Program-made: the position numbers and the translations under genes | Origin: Patescibacteria group bacterium | Lineage (GTDB): Bacteria; Patescibacteriota; Gracilibacteria; UBA1369; PNNO01 | Assembly (NCBI GenBank): GCA_024275695.1 | Contig: JAJRYP010000075.1 | Location: 1 to 5,993 of the forward strand | Direction of reading: 5' to 3' | DNA: 5,993 nucleotides | The notes under the pieces: model-generated | Databases searched by the model: none | What the model saw: the letters and a program-made list of their open reading frames with translations, nothing else | What the model was told of the DNA's origin: nothing | Shown: positions 5,075-5,993 of the stretch, in pieces | How the letters are laid out: every line of letters begins with the position of its first letter | How positions within the stretch are numbered: the first letter of the stretch is position 1

Positions 5075-5993
5075 ATGTCAACAGCTCGAAAAATTCTGTC
5101 AAATACGGCATTTCAGATTGCGGGTCGTGCCGGAACCGCTCTACTCAGCCTTGTTGTAATCAAAATTATTACTTCTTATTTGGATGTAGGTAAATATGGC
5201 GAATATACGAACGTTTACGAGTTTCTCGCGCTATTTGCAATTATCGCGGATTTCGGATTATACACGATTGCGGTTAGAGAAATGTCGAAAGATGAGAATA
5301 GAATTCCGAAAATTCTTGGAAATATTTTGACCATACGAATTACTATTGGATTTCTGGTCTTAATTGGAGTAATTACCGGAGGATTTTTGGTCCCGTCTCA
5401 CCGGGGCACGCAAATTCCATGGGCAATTATGATCGCTACAACAGCTACGTTTGTCGCGCTTTCCAATGGGACTATTACGAGTGTTTTGCAGGAAAAATAC
5501 AAAATGCAGTATCAGGCCAAAGGAGTAATTTTCGGAAAAATTGTGCAGGTCTCTTACATGGCTCTTGTCGCATTTGTTCTTTTTAAACACGATACGTTTC
5601 AAGGTTTTTATCATCTTTTTTGGGCGGGCGCGATCGGGAATTCGGCAATGCTCCTCTACACGATACACATAGTCAAAAGGTATACACCAATCAGACTCAG
5701 GTTCGATAAAGACTATATGAAATATATCTTGAAACAAGCACTCCCTTACGGACTGGCACTGTTTTTAAGTAACATTTATTTTAGGGCGGACGCGATTTTG
5801 CTCTTCAATATGCGAGGAAGAGAAGAAGCGGGGTTATATGGTGTAGCGGCGAGAATGCTGGAAGCGCTTGTCCTCCTTCCAATCTATTTTATGAACGCCG
5901 TACTGCCAACTTTAACAAAACATATAAAAGAAAAATCGGAAAAATACAAAAAAATTCTTCAGTTAACGTTCGATTTTCAATTAATGCTGAGCA
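5075..5993 (+). CDS. Polysaccharide flippase, Wzx/RfbX type (MOP superfamily), N-terminal part
   Basis: The frame is open from the ATG at 5075 to the right edge, giving 306 residues of a protein usually 420-500 long. Members of the family move lipid-linked oligosaccharides across the cytoplasmic membrane before polymerisation or transfer. Hydrophobic segments lie at about 12-33, 46-66, 82-105, 115-135, 154-171, 179-200, 223-240 and 255-280, so roughly eight of the usual 12-14 helices are present. Family-like features are the LDVGKYGEYT loop (36-45), the DFGLYTIAVREMS stretch (59-71), and YFRADAILL (235-243) followed by AGLYGVAARMLE (252-263). A weak purine run (GAAAAG, 5067-5072) is the nearest thing to a ribosome binding site, but it lacks GG. 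It diverges from ugd across a 152-base gap, which supports a role in exporting a glucuronate-derived or neighbouring glycan (inference). The substrate cannot be told. Confidence 0.88.
   Translation, partial: MSTARKILSNTAFQIAGRAGTALLSLVVIKIITSYLDVGKYGEYTNVYEFLALFAIIADFGLYTIAVREMSKDENRIPKILGNILTIRITIGFLVLIGVITGGFLVPSHRGTQIPWAIMIATTATFVALSNGTITSVLQEKYKMQYQAKGVIFGKIVQVSYMALVAFVLFKHDTFQGFYHLFWAGAIGNSAMLLYTIHIVKRYTPIRLRFDKDYMKYILKQALPYGLALFLSNIYFRADAILLFNMRGREEAGLYGVAARMLEALVLLPIYFMNAVLPTLTKHIKEKSEKYKKILQLTFDFQLMLS

Noticed and set aside
5360..5737. 125-codon minus-strand open frame opposite the flippase gene
   Set aside because: The plus strand here encodes recognisable flippase helices and motifs; the antisense product has no recognisable features.
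1..5993. TGA read as glycine (code 25) as in Gracilibacteria/SR1
   Set aside because: The methyltransferase and ybeY both end at TGA at the expected family length, and no in-frame TGA interrupts any conserved gene.

Overview
The window is about 6 kb of AT-rich bacterial DNA carrying eight protein genes, two of them cut by the window edges. No rRNA, tRNA, CRISPR array, transposase or insertion-sequence end was seen. Genes are tightly packed, with gaps of 3 and 6 bases and overlaps of 8 and 14 bases. Sigma70-type promoters with near-consensus boxes sit in three short divergent intergenic regions. None of the eight start codons has a convincing Shine-Dalgarno sequence, and one gene (ugd) appears leaderless. 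TAA, TAG and TGA all end genes, so TGA is a normal stop and code 25 (TGA = glycine) does not apply. The compact layout, the short SpoU-type methyltransferase, the missing Shine-Dalgarno signals and the small membrane-anchored DNA-binding protein suggest a Patescibacteria (CPR)-like bacterium. That is an inference from style; no gene here is decisive for taxonomy.

Layout. Positions 1-359 (minus) hold the N-terminal 119 residues of an unrecognised basic, charged protein. Its promoter and that of the next gene diverge from a 212-base intergenic region containing two copies of a 12-bp repeat, each exactly 16 bases from the nearest -35 box. Positions 572-1954 (plus) are a two-gene unit of DUF881-family proteins, each with one N-terminal membrane anchor, a coiled coil and an outer-face DUF881 domain. 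Facing them, 1961-2527 (minus) encodes a helix-turn-helix protein with a coiled coil and a C-terminal membrane segment. Its promoter region is full of palindromes and is shared with the gene on the other side.

Positions 2638-3634 (plus) are an RNA-modification pair: a SpoU/TrmH-family 2'-O-methyltransferase overlapping the endoribonuclease gene ybeY by 14 bases. ybeY overlaps tail to tail with ugd (minus, 3627-4922), a UDP-glucose 6-dehydrogenase that makes UDP-glucuronate. Divergent from ugd, 5075-5993 (plus) begins a polysaccharide flippase (Wzx/RfbX type) that runs off the right edge.

Working together: the right end looks like the edge of a surface-polysaccharide locus (an activated sugar precursor plus a lipid-linked sugar exporter). 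The centre is RNA maturation. The left half is envelope-associated and of unknown function. The main points for a second look are the membrane-anchored HTH protein with its palindrome-rich promoter, the symmetric repeat pair at 442-503, and the apparent leaderless/no-Shine-Dalgarno initiation.
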